Assembly (NCBI GenBank): GCA_045110575.1 | Contig: JBGCGF010000056.1 | Coordinates: 1 to 64,000, forward strand | Length of the DNA: 64,000 nucleotides | Reading direction: 5' to 3' | From: CALDTK01 sp045110575 | Lineage (GTDB): Bacteria; Bacteroidota; Bacteroidia; Chitinophagales; Saprospiraceae | Shown: one piece after another, positions 45,374 to 55,356 of the stretch | How positions within the stretch are numbered: position 1 is the stretch's first letter | How the letters are laid out: the number at the start of each line of letters is the position of its first letter | Translations under genes and position numbers: made by a program | Notes under the pieces: generated by a model | The model's input: the letters and a program-made list of their open reading frames with translations, nothing else | Told to the model about the DNA's origin: nothing | Database searches by the model: none

Positions 45374-47608
45374 CTACAACTCCGTCTCCAATAACTTCGA
45401 AAGCTCATTCCCATAGTCAATGAATGCAAGGGTTTCATCCGTTCGAGCCAATTTGACCTTGTCGAAAATCAGCAACGCATCCCCACTACTTTCTAGGTGA
45501 TAAATCTGATGATCGTCGAAGAACCTGATCATATCAGCGGTAAAGAAGGACCGTATTTCTGCTTCGTTGTTACCCATTACGAGAAACCGATTGGAAAAGT
45601 CGGAATACATCTCAAAGTCAATATCCTTGTAGCCAGAGAAGGCCATAACACGGTCAAAAATCTTGTCGATCACTCCTTCCTTCTCCATGGTGAAAATTGG
45701 GACGGGCTTGTTTAGCTTAAGCATCATTACCGTCGCCGTAAAAACTTCCGCATTAAAACCAGCTCCCTCACTGAAAGTCACGTCTGCAATCTCCCAGGAG
45801 ATCCCCAAGTCCTGATAAGTGCTCTTTATCGAATTGGACTTTCGCTCGAGTGGTCGAATTTCGAAGAAGTGGAAATTTCGAAGGGCTGACGTATTCCAAT
45901 CTACTCGATTCGTAAATTGATAATCCTTCTCGTTGGCCAAATTTTGAAGCCTCGCCTGCCGTGGGGACAACTTCGTCGAAAACGTATTGAGGGAAATCTT
46001 CAATGCCCTATTGTGCGTCGACGAGGACACATGCCGATCCAGTCCAGTAATCACTACTCTACCTCCTGCATCTTGGGCTGATTTCAAATAATCTACGAGG
46101 TATTCCATGAAGGTCGTACCCACCAAGCGTGTCTTTGACAGATCGATGTCGACATCAGAACCTACCGGAATATTACTGGTCAGCTTCGCTATACTTGGGA
46201 TCGTCAAAAAGCTAGCGACGCCCTCGATTCTCAAGTTGTACTTCCCTTCTTTGGTGATGAAGACATTTGTATTCCTGGAGAATATCTCCGTAAAGAAGTC
46301 TTCAATCGGCATCCTTGACAACAGCACGTGCACCAAGAGCGTGAACAAACTTCCGCCAAGTATACCCCAGAGTAAATCTGAATACAAAGTGATCCCAATA
46401 GTCACCACCATGAAGATGAGCTGCTCGAGCCCCATCTCGTAGATCTTTTTAAAGACAGCCGGAGAAGCCAGTCTAAACCCGATGTACACCAGAATCGCAG
46501 CCAATGCAGCAAGCGGAATTTTCTGAATGACCGGAGCAAGAACGAAGAGGAAAATGATAATCAATAAACCGTGGTAAAGATTCGACCACTTCGTCTTCGC
46601 ATTGTTGTTCACGTTAACCGTACTCCGCACGATGACCGTAATGATCGGTAATCCTCCAATCGCACCTGAGATCGCTGTCGCCAAACCGATACCAATCAAG
46701 TCCTTATTGAGATTGGACTTGCGCTTGTATGGATCCAGCTTGTCTACGGCCTTGGCCATCGCTAGCGTCTGTATCGAAGCAATCAACGTGATAGACAAGA
46801 CAGCCAACCAAAAGCGGTAATCCCCTACCCGACTGAAGTCCGGAAACATGATCGCATCTCGCAAATCATCTGGAATCGTAATCAACTGCTGTGGCCCGAT
46901 GTCATAGCTCCTACCAAACAGTTCGATCGCATGAGGCTCAAAGAAATTGAAGAGGTAGGCAGCTATCACCGCCATAACTAAGACCCACAACGACGCGGGG
47001 AAATAGTGCAACAGCCTGGACTGCATCTTCGGAATCACTACCAAGAAAATAATGCCGACTAGGGATATCCCAAAGATGACCGGATGGATATTCGGAATCT
47101 GAGTAAAGATCTCCTGTAGTAGTTCGATGGTGGTTTTGCCGGAAGGCTGAGTGCCCATCACAACATGTATCTGCGTAGAGAAGATAATGATCCCAATGGC
47201 CACCATGACACCTTGAATCACAGAAGAAGGAATAATCTCCGCTATCCGACCAAGTTTGAATAATCCTAAGACGACCTGGAGCACGCCAGAAATACAGATG
47301 GCAGCCAACACATAGTTGAGCGTCTGACCAGATCCGTCGTTGAGCGAGTAGGTAGCAGAAAGGATAACGGCAATAAGGCCCGCCGCCGGACCATTGATCG
47401 CCAAGTGACTTCCTCGAAAGGGAGTAGCTACGATACCGCCAATAATCGCCGAGATCAAACCTGCGATAGGAGGCGCACCAGAAGCTGCAGCCACACCTAA
47501 ACCCAAAGGCAATGCAACCAATGAAACACTAATCGCCGCTAAAAAATCTGACCTCCAATGTTTGACAAGGCCTTTCAGGCCCTTTTCCGGAACTTCGTGT
47601 ACACTCAT
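45374..47608 (-). CDS. SulP-family anion transporter with STAS domain
   Basis: 744 residues. The N-terminal half is a SulP membrane domain (about 12 hydrophobic segments): opening DFLAAISVSLVALPLGLGVAAASGAPPIAGLISAIIGG, then GSHLAINGPAAGLIAV, and IPLAALAAILVYIGFRL near the end. A STAS domain follows at about 440-540 (YNLRIEGVASFLTIPSIAKL..VDIDLSKTRLVGTTFMEYLVDYL). About 200 further C-terminal residues (from NLANEKDYQF) are not part of the classic architecture and are shared by a Bacteroidota subgroup. The substrate could be sulfate or bicarbonate and cannot be told. Starts at ATG 47608; the divergent membrane LytTR gene begins on the other side. Confidence 0.92.
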   Translation of the reverse strand: MSVHEVPEKGLKGLVKHWRSDFLAAISVSLVALPLGLGVAAASGAPPIAGLISAIIGGIVATPFRGSHLAINGPAAGLIAVILSATYSLNDGSGQTLNYVLAAICISGVLQVVLGLFKLGRIAEIIPSSVIQGVMVAIGIIIFSTQIHVVMGTQPSGKTTIELLQEIFTQIPNIHPVIFGISLVGIIFLVVIPKMQSRLLHYFPASLWVLVMAVIAAYLFNFFEPHAIELFGRSYDIGPQQLITIPDDLRDAIMFPDFSRVGDYRFWLAVLSITLIASIQTLAMAKAVDKLDPYKRKSNLNKDLIGIGLATAISGAIGGLPIITVIVRSTVNVNNNAKTKWSNLYHGLLIIIFLFVLAPVIQKIPLAALAAILVYIGFRLASPAVFKKIYEMGLEQLIFMVVTIGITLYSDLLWGILGGSLFTLLVHVLLSRMPIEDFFTEIFSRNTNVFITKEGKYNLRIEGVASFLTIPSIAKLTSNIPVGSDVDIDLSKTRLVGTTFMEYLVDYLKSAQDAGGRVVITGLDRHVSSSTHNRALKISLNTFSTKLSPRQARLQNLANEKDYQFTNRVDWNTSALRNFHFFEIRPLERKSNSIKSTYQDLGISWEIADVTFSEGAGFNAEVFTATVMMLKLNKPVPIFTMEKEGVIDKIFDRVMAFSGYKDIDFEMYSDFSNRFLVMGNNEAEIRSFFTADMIRFFDDHQIYHLESSGDALLIFDKVKLARTDETLAFIDYGNELSKLLETEL

Positions 47609-47778
47609 CTTAGTTCCAAAGGGTTAGGCGAACTGGTAAAGTAGACATTATTTTGAGTCACGCAAGAGTTGACAACCCTAACAAGGTATTGGCATACTCG
47701 ATGAGAAAAGCCCTTCATTCGAAGCTAAATTGTGAAGCAGGGCCCCTATCGAATCCAATAGTGTATTTTGGACAAACT

Positions 47779-48567
47779 ATGCTAGCGATACCGATGAACC
47801 TCAATCTCCATTACAGAACCCAATTACTGGTTGGTTTGGGATTGGCGTTATGGCTGTACGTATTCTTAGTCTTGATTGGACCGTTCGACGCGGCCGATCT
47901 GACCATTAGCATTCGCACCATCATCATGCTGGGGTATGGCGTCGTCTTCTTTTTGAGCTATGCTGCTCTTATCCCTATCCAAAATAGACTGCACCAAGCC
48001 TACGGAAGATGGCAATTGGGTCACGAGATTGCGGTGATCGCCCTGTTTTGCATTTGCTCCCTTCCTGTCAGCTTTGCCTATTACAAGACAGGAATCGTCA
48101 ATGGGACTTATAGCTTCTCTGAGTTTGCCTTAACCGTATACCTGCCTACGATTACCGTCATCATGCCTGTACTCTTTGCAGGAAGGTTCTTAGTGGCTAG
48201 AAAATCAAGAGAAGAACTGGTTACCGAGACTCCCGAAGAGATCGTGACACTCTTAGGAAGTAACAAACTAGACATCTTAAGGCTCCCTTTGATAGACCTC
48301 ATCGCCATGGAAGCGGCCAATAACTATGTCACCGTTTACTATCTACTCAACGGCCAGCTACAGAAAAAACTCCTACGCAGCAGCTTACGCAAGATGCACG
48401 ATTCCGTTCCTGACCTGCTGCAAGCGCACCGTTCATATTTGGTAAATCCAACGCATTTCGTAGAATGGAAAGACGGTCAAACCTTGGGGCTTACCCAGTT
48501 TTCGATCCCCGTGTCTCAAAAATATAAACCAGCGCTACTAGCCCTACCTGCATTCGTCCCTAAGTAG
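47779..48567 (+). CDS. Membrane-anchored LytTR transcriptional regulator
   Basis: From the ATG at 47779 the product is 262 residues. The frame runs further upstream to a TTG at 47653, and ATGs at 47701 and 47794 are also possible. About four transmembrane helices (about 15-145, with LLVGLGLALWLYVFLVLIG and MLGYGVVFFLSYAAL) form the input, followed by a C-terminal LytTR DNA-binding domain (about 165-258) with LIAMEAANNYVTVYYLLNGQLQ, LLQAHRSYLVNPTHFVEWK and FSIPVSQKYKPALLAL. It lacks a receiver, so it probably responds to a membrane signal directly. Divergent from the SulP gene. Confidence 0.88.
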   Translation: MLAIPMNLNLHYRTQLLVGLGLALWLYVFLVLIGPFDAADLTISIRTIIMLGYGVVFFLSYAALIPIQNRLHQAYGRWQLGHEIAVIALFCICSLPVSFAYYKTGIVNGTYSFSEFALTVYLPTITVIMPVLFAGRFLVARKSREELVTETPEEIVTLLGSNKLDILRLPLIDLIAMEAANNYVTVYYLLNGQLQKKLLRSSLRKMHDSVPDLLQAHRSYLVNPTHFVEWKDGQTLGLTQFSIPVSQKYKPALLALPAFVPK

Positions 48568-48660
48568 GCCTGTTTCGCCACTAAGGCCATCAAACACTCG
48601 CTTTCAGACCGAAGGTGTAGTCTTCTTTGTCCTGTTGTCAGAGCAACAAAAAGACGCAAC

Positions 48661-49761
48661 ATGAAACCACTCCTCCTATTTCTACTTGTATTCCTAAGCC
48701 CACTTAGCCTCCTTCAGGCGCAGGAAAGCAGTTCCGTTGATCGACTTCAGCAAAGCCTCAAGAAAGATGTGGCTGACGGACAATTCGCCGGAGTTGTAGT
48801 TGGTGTATCTGTCGGAGAAGAGGTAGTAACATTTGCTGCTGGTTATCGAGACGTCGAATCGAAAACTCCTTTTGAAAGATTGACCCTTAATAGGACGGCT
48901 TCGATTGCAAAGTCAATGACGGCGGTGGCTGCCTTGCAATTATTCGAGCAAGGGGCACTGGACCTTGACGAACCCATCGCCACATACCTACCGAACTACC
49001 CCAAACGACATGCGAGTCGCATCACTACGCGCATGCTACTACTCCACTCCTCAGGTATCGGGGCGTATGAATCAGGCAAAGAAGCTCAAAACGAGCAAGA
49101 ATATGCGAGCCTTACCGAAGCCGCTACTGTATTTCAAGATCGAGACTTGGTCGATAAACCTGGAAATGCAGAGCATTACACCACCTATGGTTACGTCGTG
49201 CTTGGCATGGTGATCGAAGCAGTTTCTGGCCAGACCTACGAAGCCTATATGGAGGAGCATGTCTGGGCAGCTGCAGGCATGGAGCATACGGGTGTAGAGC
49301 ACTTACGTGAAAACTATCTCAATAAGTCTAGCCTTTACCGCAGGACTAAAAAGGGAAAAGGAAAGGTCAAACTATCCAAGACCAACAACCTAAGTAACCG
49401 CGTCCCAGGCGGTGGCCTCTATTCTACCGTCGATGACTTATTGAAATTCGGTAGAGCAGTAATCGATCATCGCCTCATCAACGAAAAGACGTTTGCGATG
49501 ATGATGGATAAGCCAGGCTTAGCTTATGATAGCAATCCGTATGGAATGGGCTGGTTTCTCTATGGAAAGAACCCTCAATTGGGCGAGGTATATGGTCATG
49601 GCGGAGAGCAGACGGGGTGTGCCGCGGTATTGCTTATCGCACCCGAATCAGATGCAGTCATGGTCGTCATGAGTAACACGGCGCACGCTCTATCTCACGT
49701 TTTTGGGATTGCGATCAAGGAGTTATTTCCGATGGTCAAAGAAATGGCACAGCCGAAATAA
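48661..49761 (+). CDS. Serine hydrolase of the beta-lactamase (class C) family
   Basis: 366 residues. Signal peptide (1-20, ending LLQA). Beta-lactamase fold with the SxxK motif S81-I-A-K84 (NRTASIAKSMTA), the second-motif region HYTTYGYVVLGMVIE where YxN is usual, and the third motif HGGEQTG near residue 319 in place of KTG. This pattern is typical of the many penicillin-binding-protein-like esterases and D-amino-peptidases of the class C family; a true lactamase is unlikely because the last motif is HGG. Exported to the periplasm. Monocistronic by spacing. Confidence 0.88.
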   Translation: MKPLLLFLLVFLSPLSLLQAQESSSVDRLQQSLKKDVADGQFAGVVVGVSVGEEVVTFAAGYRDVESKTPFERLTLNRTASIAKSMTAVAALQLFEQGALDLDEPIATYLPNYPKRHASRITTRMLLLHSSGIGAYESGKEAQNEQEYASLTEAATVFQDRDLVDKPGNAEHYTTYGYVVLGMVIEAVSGQTYEAYMEEHVWAAAGMEHTGVEHLRENYLNKSSLYRRTKKGKGKVKLSKTNNLSNRVPGGGLYSTVDDLLKFGRAVIDHRLINEKTFAMMMDKPGLAYDSNPYGMGWFLYGKNPQLGEVYGHGGEQTGCAAVLLIAPESDAVMVVMSNTAHALSHVFGIAIKELFPMVKEMAQPK

Positions 49762-49974
49762 ACAGAGGTTGAGTAAGCTCCTAGAAAGGTTGAAAGCAGC
49801 ATGTTAGATTTCAGAAGGATTCGTATTGTTTTTTTAGCTAGTTCTTTTCTTTTTGAGGCCTTTCGGCAAAACAGATTCTACGTTCCACGCGTTAGCGATT
49901 AGGATTATGCCGCGGGAAAGCTTTGTTTTTCCTTGCGTTCCTTTCTAACGAGAACCCTGCAAACCTTTAGACTC

Positions 49975-50427
49975 TTGAAAAAAGTAGCAACCCTTACCCT
50001 GCTCGCGCTGACCTTTGTTTTGGCGACAGCTTTCACTACAGACCTGACCTCCCTAATTGGCAATGAAGCCGGCGATATCATCGGCGTTTGGAAACCTAGC
50101 GAAGGAACTTCTTACATCCGGATTTTCAAGGAGAAAGGCAAAGAAAAATACCACGGCAAGGTGGTCTGGTTAGAGACGCCGAACGATGCTGAAGGCAATC
50201 CACGTAAGGACGAGAACGGCAAAGAGATCATGGGGATGATCAACCTGCGTGATTTCGTTTTTGAGGACGACACCTGGACCGACGGTTCCATCTATGATCC
50301 AAAGTCAGGAAGCACCTACTACTGCACGATCGAAATGAAGAACAAAAACAAACTCGAAGTACGTGGTTCTCTTGATCCGTTTGGCCTTGTAGGTCGCACG
50401 GATACTTGGGTACGTATGAAAAACTAG
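49975..50427 (+). CDS. DUF2147 domain protein, exported
   Basis: From the TTG at 49975 the product is 150 residues with a signal peptide (KKVATLTLLALTFVLATAF); another TTG at 49933 would add 14 residues and cannot be excluded. The body matches DUF2147: DIIGVWKPSEGTSYIRIFKEKGKEKYHGKVVWL, INLRDFVFEDDTWTDGSIYDPKSGSTYYC and a final GLVGRTDTWVR. It is a small beta-barrel-like periplasmic family of unknown function. The next gene starts 14 bases after its stop (ATG 50442), and the upstream frame of that gene overlaps this one, so an operon of the two is likely. Contains a one-mismatch 14-mer (50017-50030). Confidence 0.85.
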   Translation: MKKVATLTLLALTFVLATAFTTDLTSLIGNEAGDIIGVWKPSEGTSYIRIFKEKGKEKYHGKVVWLETPNDAEGNPRKDENGKEIMGMINLRDFVFEDDTWTDGSIYDPKSGSTYYCTIEMKNKNKLEVRGSLDPFGLVGRTDTWVRMKN

Positions 50428-50441
50428 TAGAATCTACCATC

Positions 50442-51521
50442 ATGGCAAAATCTACCTGGCTTCTCGTACTGACCTGCTTCCTTTTACCGCTTAGCGCGTT
50501 TGCGCAAGACGATCCTCCGATGGAAGAGGAAGGAGAGGAAGAATTCGTTGACTATTCCAGCTTTGAGCAAACCGCTGAGAACAAAGCGTATTGCTCCTCA
50601 CGCATAATCGGACAAGCGCCGATCAAGCTTTTCTCACTCGGCTACGATGTGCAGGGAGCGCATTCGCTCGATGTGCCGTATCCAAATAACCCCGATGAAG
50701 GTAGTACGTACGATATCAACAGTGCACACGGCGAGCGTTTTGCGCTCAACTATCCGGTGTTCTCGAAGAACAACCTATTGGTCAATTTGGGATTGAACTA
50801 CGCGGCGACGAGATATACTTTTGATGAGCCAGCAACGAGCACTACAAATCCACTAGTGCAATCTCTAGACAACAATGGCTTGCGTACGATGGGCTTTACG
50901 GCTACCGTATTCAAGCCTCTTAACAGCAAGTTTTTCATTCTGGGTCAGCTCGGCGCCAACCTCAACGGCGACTACAACATCTCTAGTGTACAATCGCTTG
51001 AGTACACCCGCTACACAGGAGCGGCCATCTTCGGTATCAAGAAAAACGAGCGCAAGATGTGGGGCTTCGGCCTCAGCCGCACCTACCTCGGCGGTGCACT
51101 CAACTATGTGCCTGTTTACTACATGCTGTATACAGCAGAGAACAAAAAGTGGGGCGTTGAAATGCTCTTACCGGCACGTTTCGATTACCGCAGGAATATC
51201 AACGCTAAGAACATCCTTAAACTTGGCTGGGAGATCGAAGGAAATACCTATCGAATTAGCAACGATGAAGACATTTACAGACTTCCGCACAACGACATAG
51301 AGTTAAGAAGATCAGAGCTTCGCTTTCGCGCGTCGTGGGACTATGCGATTACGCCCCAGATTGCACTTTCTGCACAGGTCGGCTACCGCTACAATTACTC
51401 GTTTGACGTTGACCGAGGCGACTTCGTGCGCCTTTTTGGCGATGACACACCATATCTGATTGAGACGACCTTGTCGAACCCGCCGTACGTGGGGATTAGT
51501 TTGAATTGGGTTAGTCCTTAG
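50442..51521 (+). CDS. Outer-membrane beta-barrel protein (DUF6268-like)
   Basis: 359 residues from the ATG at 50442, which opens a good signal peptide (AKSTWLLVLTCFLLPLSAFAQ). Alternating hydrophobic strands with aromatic girdle residues (for example NLLVNLGLNYAATRYTF, KFFILGQLGANLNGDY and WGFGLSRTYLGGALNYVPVYY) and a terminal ISLNWVSP strand indicate a beta barrel of about 12-14 strands. It resembles the DUF6268 outer-membrane group of Bacteroidota. Likely paired with the upstream DUF2147 gene. Transport or structural role unknown. Confidence 0.8.
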   Translation: MAKSTWLLVLTCFLLPLSAFAQDDPPMEEEGEEEFVDYSSFEQTAENKAYCSSRIIGQAPIKLFSLGYDVQGAHSLDVPYPNNPDEGSTYDINSAHGERFALNYPVFSKNNLLVNLGLNYAATRYTFDEPATSTTNPLVQSLDNNGLRTMGFTATVFKPLNSKFFILGQLGANLNGDYNISSVQSLEYTRYTGAAIFGIKKNERKMWGFGLSRTYLGGALNYVPVYYMLYTAENKKWGVEMLLPARFDYRRNINAKNILKLGWEIEGNTYRISNDEDIYRLPHNDIELRRSELRFRASWDYAITPQIALSAQVGYRYNYSFDVDRGDFVRLFGDDTPYLIETTLSNPPYVGISLNWVSP

Positions 51522-51551
51522 GGCAAGATGGTGTCCGATCATTGTACGCTA

Positions 51552-51592
51552 GCCCATGTGGTCCAACCGTATTACGGTCGAAACACATGGGC
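51552..51592. terminator. Nested hairpin between convergent genes
   Basis: GCCCATGTG (51552-51560) pairs with CACATGGGC (51584-51592), and inside it ACCGT pairs with ACGGT around ATT. It lies between the stop of the barrel protein (51521) and the stop of the minus-strand FG-GAP gene (51618), the position of a bidirectional terminator. A related CATGTGGTCCGACCG phrase recurs at about 58441. Confidence 0.55.
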
Positions 51593-51617
51593 AACGAGAG
51601 TTGGAGCACCACAGAAG

Positions 51618-53429
51618 TTACTCTTTTAGTACTTTCACAACCTCAACGGTGCCACCTACTTCCGTGTGCACAACGTATACGCCTGCTGGGTAAAACGATA
51701 AATCAAGTGTAGTCTCTGGACTACTGATCCCCATTTCAAAAAGTATCTCCCCTAAGAGGTTATAGAGACTCAACTTATCCCCTTTTGAGAAAGAATTAGC
51801 ACTAGTTGCAACGGTCAATGTTGAGGCTACAGGATTCGGATAAACCAAGACCGTATGGTTCGTAGTAGAAACCTCGGCAGCTGAAGATGCGAAGCCACTA
51901 AAACACGCATTCGTGTAGGCGGTACTTCCTTCTGTACTCACAGTTAGCACCGCTGTAGAATCCTTACAAATGCACCTTCCGTCGTTGTAGTTGTAAGTCA
52001 TGTAAGGAGCATCTGTTTCAAAGGCCTTGAACGTACACTGCTCAAATGTCAGTGAGTCGCTTGTCAACATTTGCGTACTGTGGCTCCAATTTGTAAACAA
52101 GGTGTTCCCTCCATTCCAGTGCATTAAACCGCTTTCTTCGGCGAAATCACACGGCTTAAAAAACAGTAGATACAAGGTTCCTGTTCCAGCAGGACCAACA
52201 CCACCACCTACATTAACTGCAAAAGAACCGTCTCCGCGCAAATCGCCAATAAAGGAGAGAGACCTCGAAAAGCGTTCTTCTGATCCTTCATCAAATTCAA
52301 GGTTGAAGCCCCCTTCGAGCTCATCAATCTTTGTGTAGGTCTTTACCGTTTTGTCTTCGTTGAGATATAGAATGTAGGCATCTCCCAACCCTTGTTGATT
52401 TGCCCCAGTGATCAAATCGATGTTCCCATCACCATTCAAATCTCCTGCGGCACACATGGCGTGACCAAATTGAGCGCCAGCTGTACCGTTCGGGTTAGGA
52501 TCGACTACCAAGGCGTCATTGAAGCCATTTAGTCCTTCGGTAATCTTCAATTTCGACACCACATTGAAGCTTGTAGCGTCAAGTGATAGGATCCAGACAG
52601 CTCCCTTTCCACCATCAGACATAAAGGCTCCGACCGCCATTTCTTGCGTACCGTCATTATCGATATCGCCAAGCATAGCCACTTCACGTCCACCAAATCG
52701 ATCATTGTCTTCGAGACCTGTTCCAAACCCTCCAAGGCCTGATCCGATCGTGACGATATCGTTTGAAATCACCTGTGAGGCGTTGTCAAAAAACAGGATA
52801 CTAAATGCGCCACGGTTCGTTCCACCCGCATCCGAATTTGGATCACAAGCGACCAAGTCAATTCGGCCATCTCCGTTCAAATCGCCGATAGCTGAAAGGC
52901 CCTGGGCCATGATACCGGAGGTCTTGACGTAGTCCTTTACAGCCCCTTCGCGGTTAAGGTGAATGATGTAAAGTGCTGTGTTGGTCGTAGAAGGTGCTGA
53001 GACCGCAATGTCTGGAATGCCGTCATTGTCGTAGTCTCCAATACCTGCTACACCGTAGCCAAAGAAGTTCCGCTCCAATAAGCTTTCGCCAAAACCTCCC
53101 TCAAGTGCCGAGATTTTCTGATTGCCTTGTACCGTTCCGTCAGCATTCATGAAAACCACGTACACTGCACCCGCATCCGTGGCCCCGTCATCATCAGAAC
53201 GTGCACCAATTACGATATCGATCACACCATCGCCGTTCACGTCGCCTGCTTGGTCGTGGTCTCGACTAAATCGATCTCCTGCATCAAGGTCTGCGATAAA
53301 CCCACCTGACCCTTCTTCGATTCGAATGTAGCCGTCTGGCCCAAATTGAGTGACTGTCTGCGATTGCACGGAAAAACCTAAGAGGAGCAGGAATGTCGAA
53401 AATGCGAGTGTAAAAGTGCGAGAGCCCAT
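51618..53429 (-). CDS. Secreted FG-GAP repeat protein with T9SS sorting domain
   Basis: 603 residues. Signal peptide (1-23, ending SVQSQ), then about seven FG-GAP/integrin-alpha-like repeats (about 40-400), each with a calcium loop DVNGDGVID, DYDNDGIPD, DLNGDGRID or DIDNDGTQE. After a Cys-containing segment (about 415-500), the final 80 residues (SSAAEVSTTNHTVLVYPNPVASTL to the end) form a type A T9SS sorting domain. A propeller of this kind usually mediates adhesion or binds ligands; no enzyme motif is visible. An exact 14-mer lies at 53082-53095. Confidence 0.85.
   Translation of the reverse strand: MGSRTFTLAFSTFLLLLGFSVQSQTVTQFGPDGYIRIEEGSGGFIADLDAGDRFSRDHDQAGDVNGDGVIDIVIGARSDDDGATDAGAVYVVFMNADGTVQGNQKISALEGGFGESLLERNFFGYGVAGIGDYDNDGIPDIAVSAPSTTNTALYIIHLNREGAVKDYVKTSGIMAQGLSAIGDLNGDGRIDLVACDPNSDAGGTNRGAFSILFFDNASQVISNDIVTIGSGLGGFGTGLEDNDRFGGREVAMLGDIDNDGTQEMAVGAFMSDGGKGAVWILSLDATSFNVVSKLKITEGLNGFNDALVVDPNPNGTAGAQFGHAMCAAGDLNGDGNIDLITGANQQGLGDAYILYLNEDKTVKTYTKIDELEGGFNLEFDEGSEERFSRSLSFIGDLRGDGSFAVNVGGGVGPAGTGTLYLLFFKPCDFAEESGLMHWNGGNTLFTNWSHSTQMLTSDSLTFEQCTFKAFETDAPYMTYNYNDGRCICKDSTAVLTVSTEGSTAYTNACFSGFASSAAEVSTTNHTVLVYPNPVASTLTVATSANSFSKGDKLSLYNLLGEILFEMGISSPETTLDLSFYPAGVYVVHTEVGGTVEVVKVLKE
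53082..53095 (-). repeat. 14-mer motif copy (GCTTTCGCCAAAAC)
   Basis: Exact copy in the FG-GAP gene, whose minus coding strand reads GFGES. Confidence 0.9.
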
Positions 53430-53694
53430 GTGCGTGTGTTTACTGTTGAGGTAGGACGTCGCGATGGGGCTGGGGTTTAATGAGCTGCTGTTTTTTGTCG
53501 AAGTACTTTATCTCATCCCCCTATTCAATGGCAACATGGCCTGACCGTTTCAAACACACTATAGTGGTCCGACCTTTTCGGGATGGCCTTGTGGTTCAAC
53601 TGTTTCAAGGTCGCGCGAAAAGCATAGTATTAAACTATTCGGGCCACCACGCAAAATACAATTACGAATCCATTGAGGGACGAAATACCACACC

Positions 53695-55356
53695 CTACTC
53701 AATCGTCAACAGGCGAATTCCATAGTCGATTCCTTGCCTATCAACAAGTCGTACGCCATAAACGCCCTTGGCCAATTGCATCAAATCCAACGAATTGCGG
53801 TGTTTAGCCAAAGTTGTCCTTCTCACAAGTTGCCCTGCAAGTGTATAGACCTCTACATGAAGATCGGGATGCTTGTTGTCAAGCTCTAATTGTATGATAC
53901 CAGTAGAAGGATTTGGATACATTTTCCATGTGGAAGCAAGTACGTTTGTGCTTGAACTGACAAATTCAATGTCAAAGTCAGTTACAGAGCTACAGCCAAA
54001 GTTATCCGTCACGGTTACCGAGTATGAACCAGCAGCAAGGCCAGAGACTTGAGCCCCTGTCTCTCCAGTAGACCATAAAATAGAAGCTATTGATCCTACC
54101 CCATTGGCAGAAACATCAGCACTTCCAAGCATGGAGTTATCAGCTGCTGTTGTTGACACAGTGATAACCAAAGGCTGCCTGTTTGAAAGCACATACCTGA
54201 GCAACGTATCACATTGTCCAATGGTACCAGGTACAGTGTAAGTGCCGGGCACTGAAAGAACAGTATCAATTGCCTGATAGGATGTTACACCACTACAAAG
54301 TGTATCACGAATGCGCCGTGTATAGTTTTGAGACTGGCCAACGATCGTAAAGTCAGAATTAGCACATTCCGAAACAGTATTACTTATGGTAACCTTATAG
54401 GTCCCTGCTGAACCGACAAGCACGCGAGATGAATCTGCATAATTTCGGATAAGGCCATCATTAGTTGTCCATTCATATTGAATAGCTGGCCCTTCTGCCA
54501 ACGTAGAAGTAGGAATGTAAAATGAATCTCTTCCACAGCTCAAGTCAAAATCTGTCCCCGAATCAACTTTAGGTGCTGGCGAGCTTGGTATGCTTTCACT
54601 ATATGGTGTTCTGCAACCATCCGTGTAGTAAAAAAAACCATTTACTTCTGCAGGGCCAAAAACATTAGTCTCTAGACCTTGAAATCTAAAAAGATCGTTG
54701 TCGTCTTGAAAATATCTTGAATATTGAACGTCTGTAGGATTGCCTGTAACAGATATCGTAGGAAAACCTGTACTCGCATCACAATCATACGTCAGTGAAG
54801 TCACTGCGGTCGTTGGTCCGCCACCGGAGACAGGCAGAACAAACTCGCATTCCTGCTGGCCTACGGAAACTTGATATACGTTCTCGTCATACCTGAGAAG
54901 AGAACTACTGGTCGATTGAGTATACCAGGTGCCTGATTCATATTCACGCACAGTAACACCAGCTCCGACAATGATATCGATTGAACCTGCTTGTAAGGAT
55001 GTACAATCGTAAGGAAGGTAATTATTTACATTAGTTCCATTGGGAGCATCTATGATTGAGAGTGTTCGCGTTACAACACTTCCGCAGGTATCAAAATCGG
55101 TATACTCCAGTTGAAAAACACCAGGCCTAGTTGGACTGAACACGAAGTCCTTTCCATCATAACTCACCTCAGGATTAAGAAACCGCCCGGTATAGTTTTC
55201 TGATGGATTCACATAAACGACGCTAGCCCCAGTAGCAAGATAGCATCCTTGCCTATATCGATTTTTTAAAACGTCAGTCGTATCGCATTGTGCGTAAAGT
55301 GATACAGTATTAATGACAGTCGCAGTAAAAATACCAAGTAGTAAAAGTAGACGCAT
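53695..55356 (-). CDS. Secreted Cys-rich protein with SprB-like repeat and T9SS sorting domain
   Basis: 553 residues. Signal peptide (1-22, ending SLYAQ). The body carries many Cys residues in Ig-like or PKD-like beta domains. A SprB-type repeat lies at about 410-465, with GVGSIASILWSTGETGAQVSGLAAGSYSVTVTD, the repeat typical of gliding adhesins and large secreted Bacteroidota proteins. The last 75 residues (SSSTNVLASTWKMYPNPSTGIIQLEL to GIRLLTIE) form a type A sorting domain, so export by T9SS. Adhesion or matrix function likely, ligand unknown. Confidence 0.84.
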   Translation of the reverse strand: MRLLLLLGIFTATVINTVSLYAQCDTTDVLKNRYRQGCYLATGASVVYVNPSENYTGRFLNPEVSYDGKDFVFSPTRPGVFQLEYTDFDTCGSVVTRTLSIIDAPNGTNVNNYLPYDCTSLQAGSIDIIVGAGVTVREYESGTWYTQSTSSSLLRYDENVYQVSVGQQECEFVLPVSGGGPTTAVTSLTYDCDASTGFPTISVTGNPTDVQYSRYFQDDNDLFRFQGLETNVFGPAEVNGFFYYTDGCRTPYSESIPSSPAPKVDSGTDFDLSCGRDSFYIPTSTLAEGPAIQYEWTTNDGLIRNYADSSRVLVGSAGTYKVTISNTVSECANSDFTIVGQSQNYTRRIRDTLCSGVTSYQAIDTVLSVPGTYTVPGTIGQCDTLLRYVLSNRQPLVITVSTTAADNSMLGSADVSANGVGSIASILWSTGETGAQVSGLAAGSYSVTVTDNFGCSSVTDFDIEFVSSSTNVLASTWKMYPNPSTGIIQLELDNKHPDLHVEVYTLAGQLVRRTTLAKHRNSLDLMQLAKGVYGVRLVDRQGIDYGIRLLTIE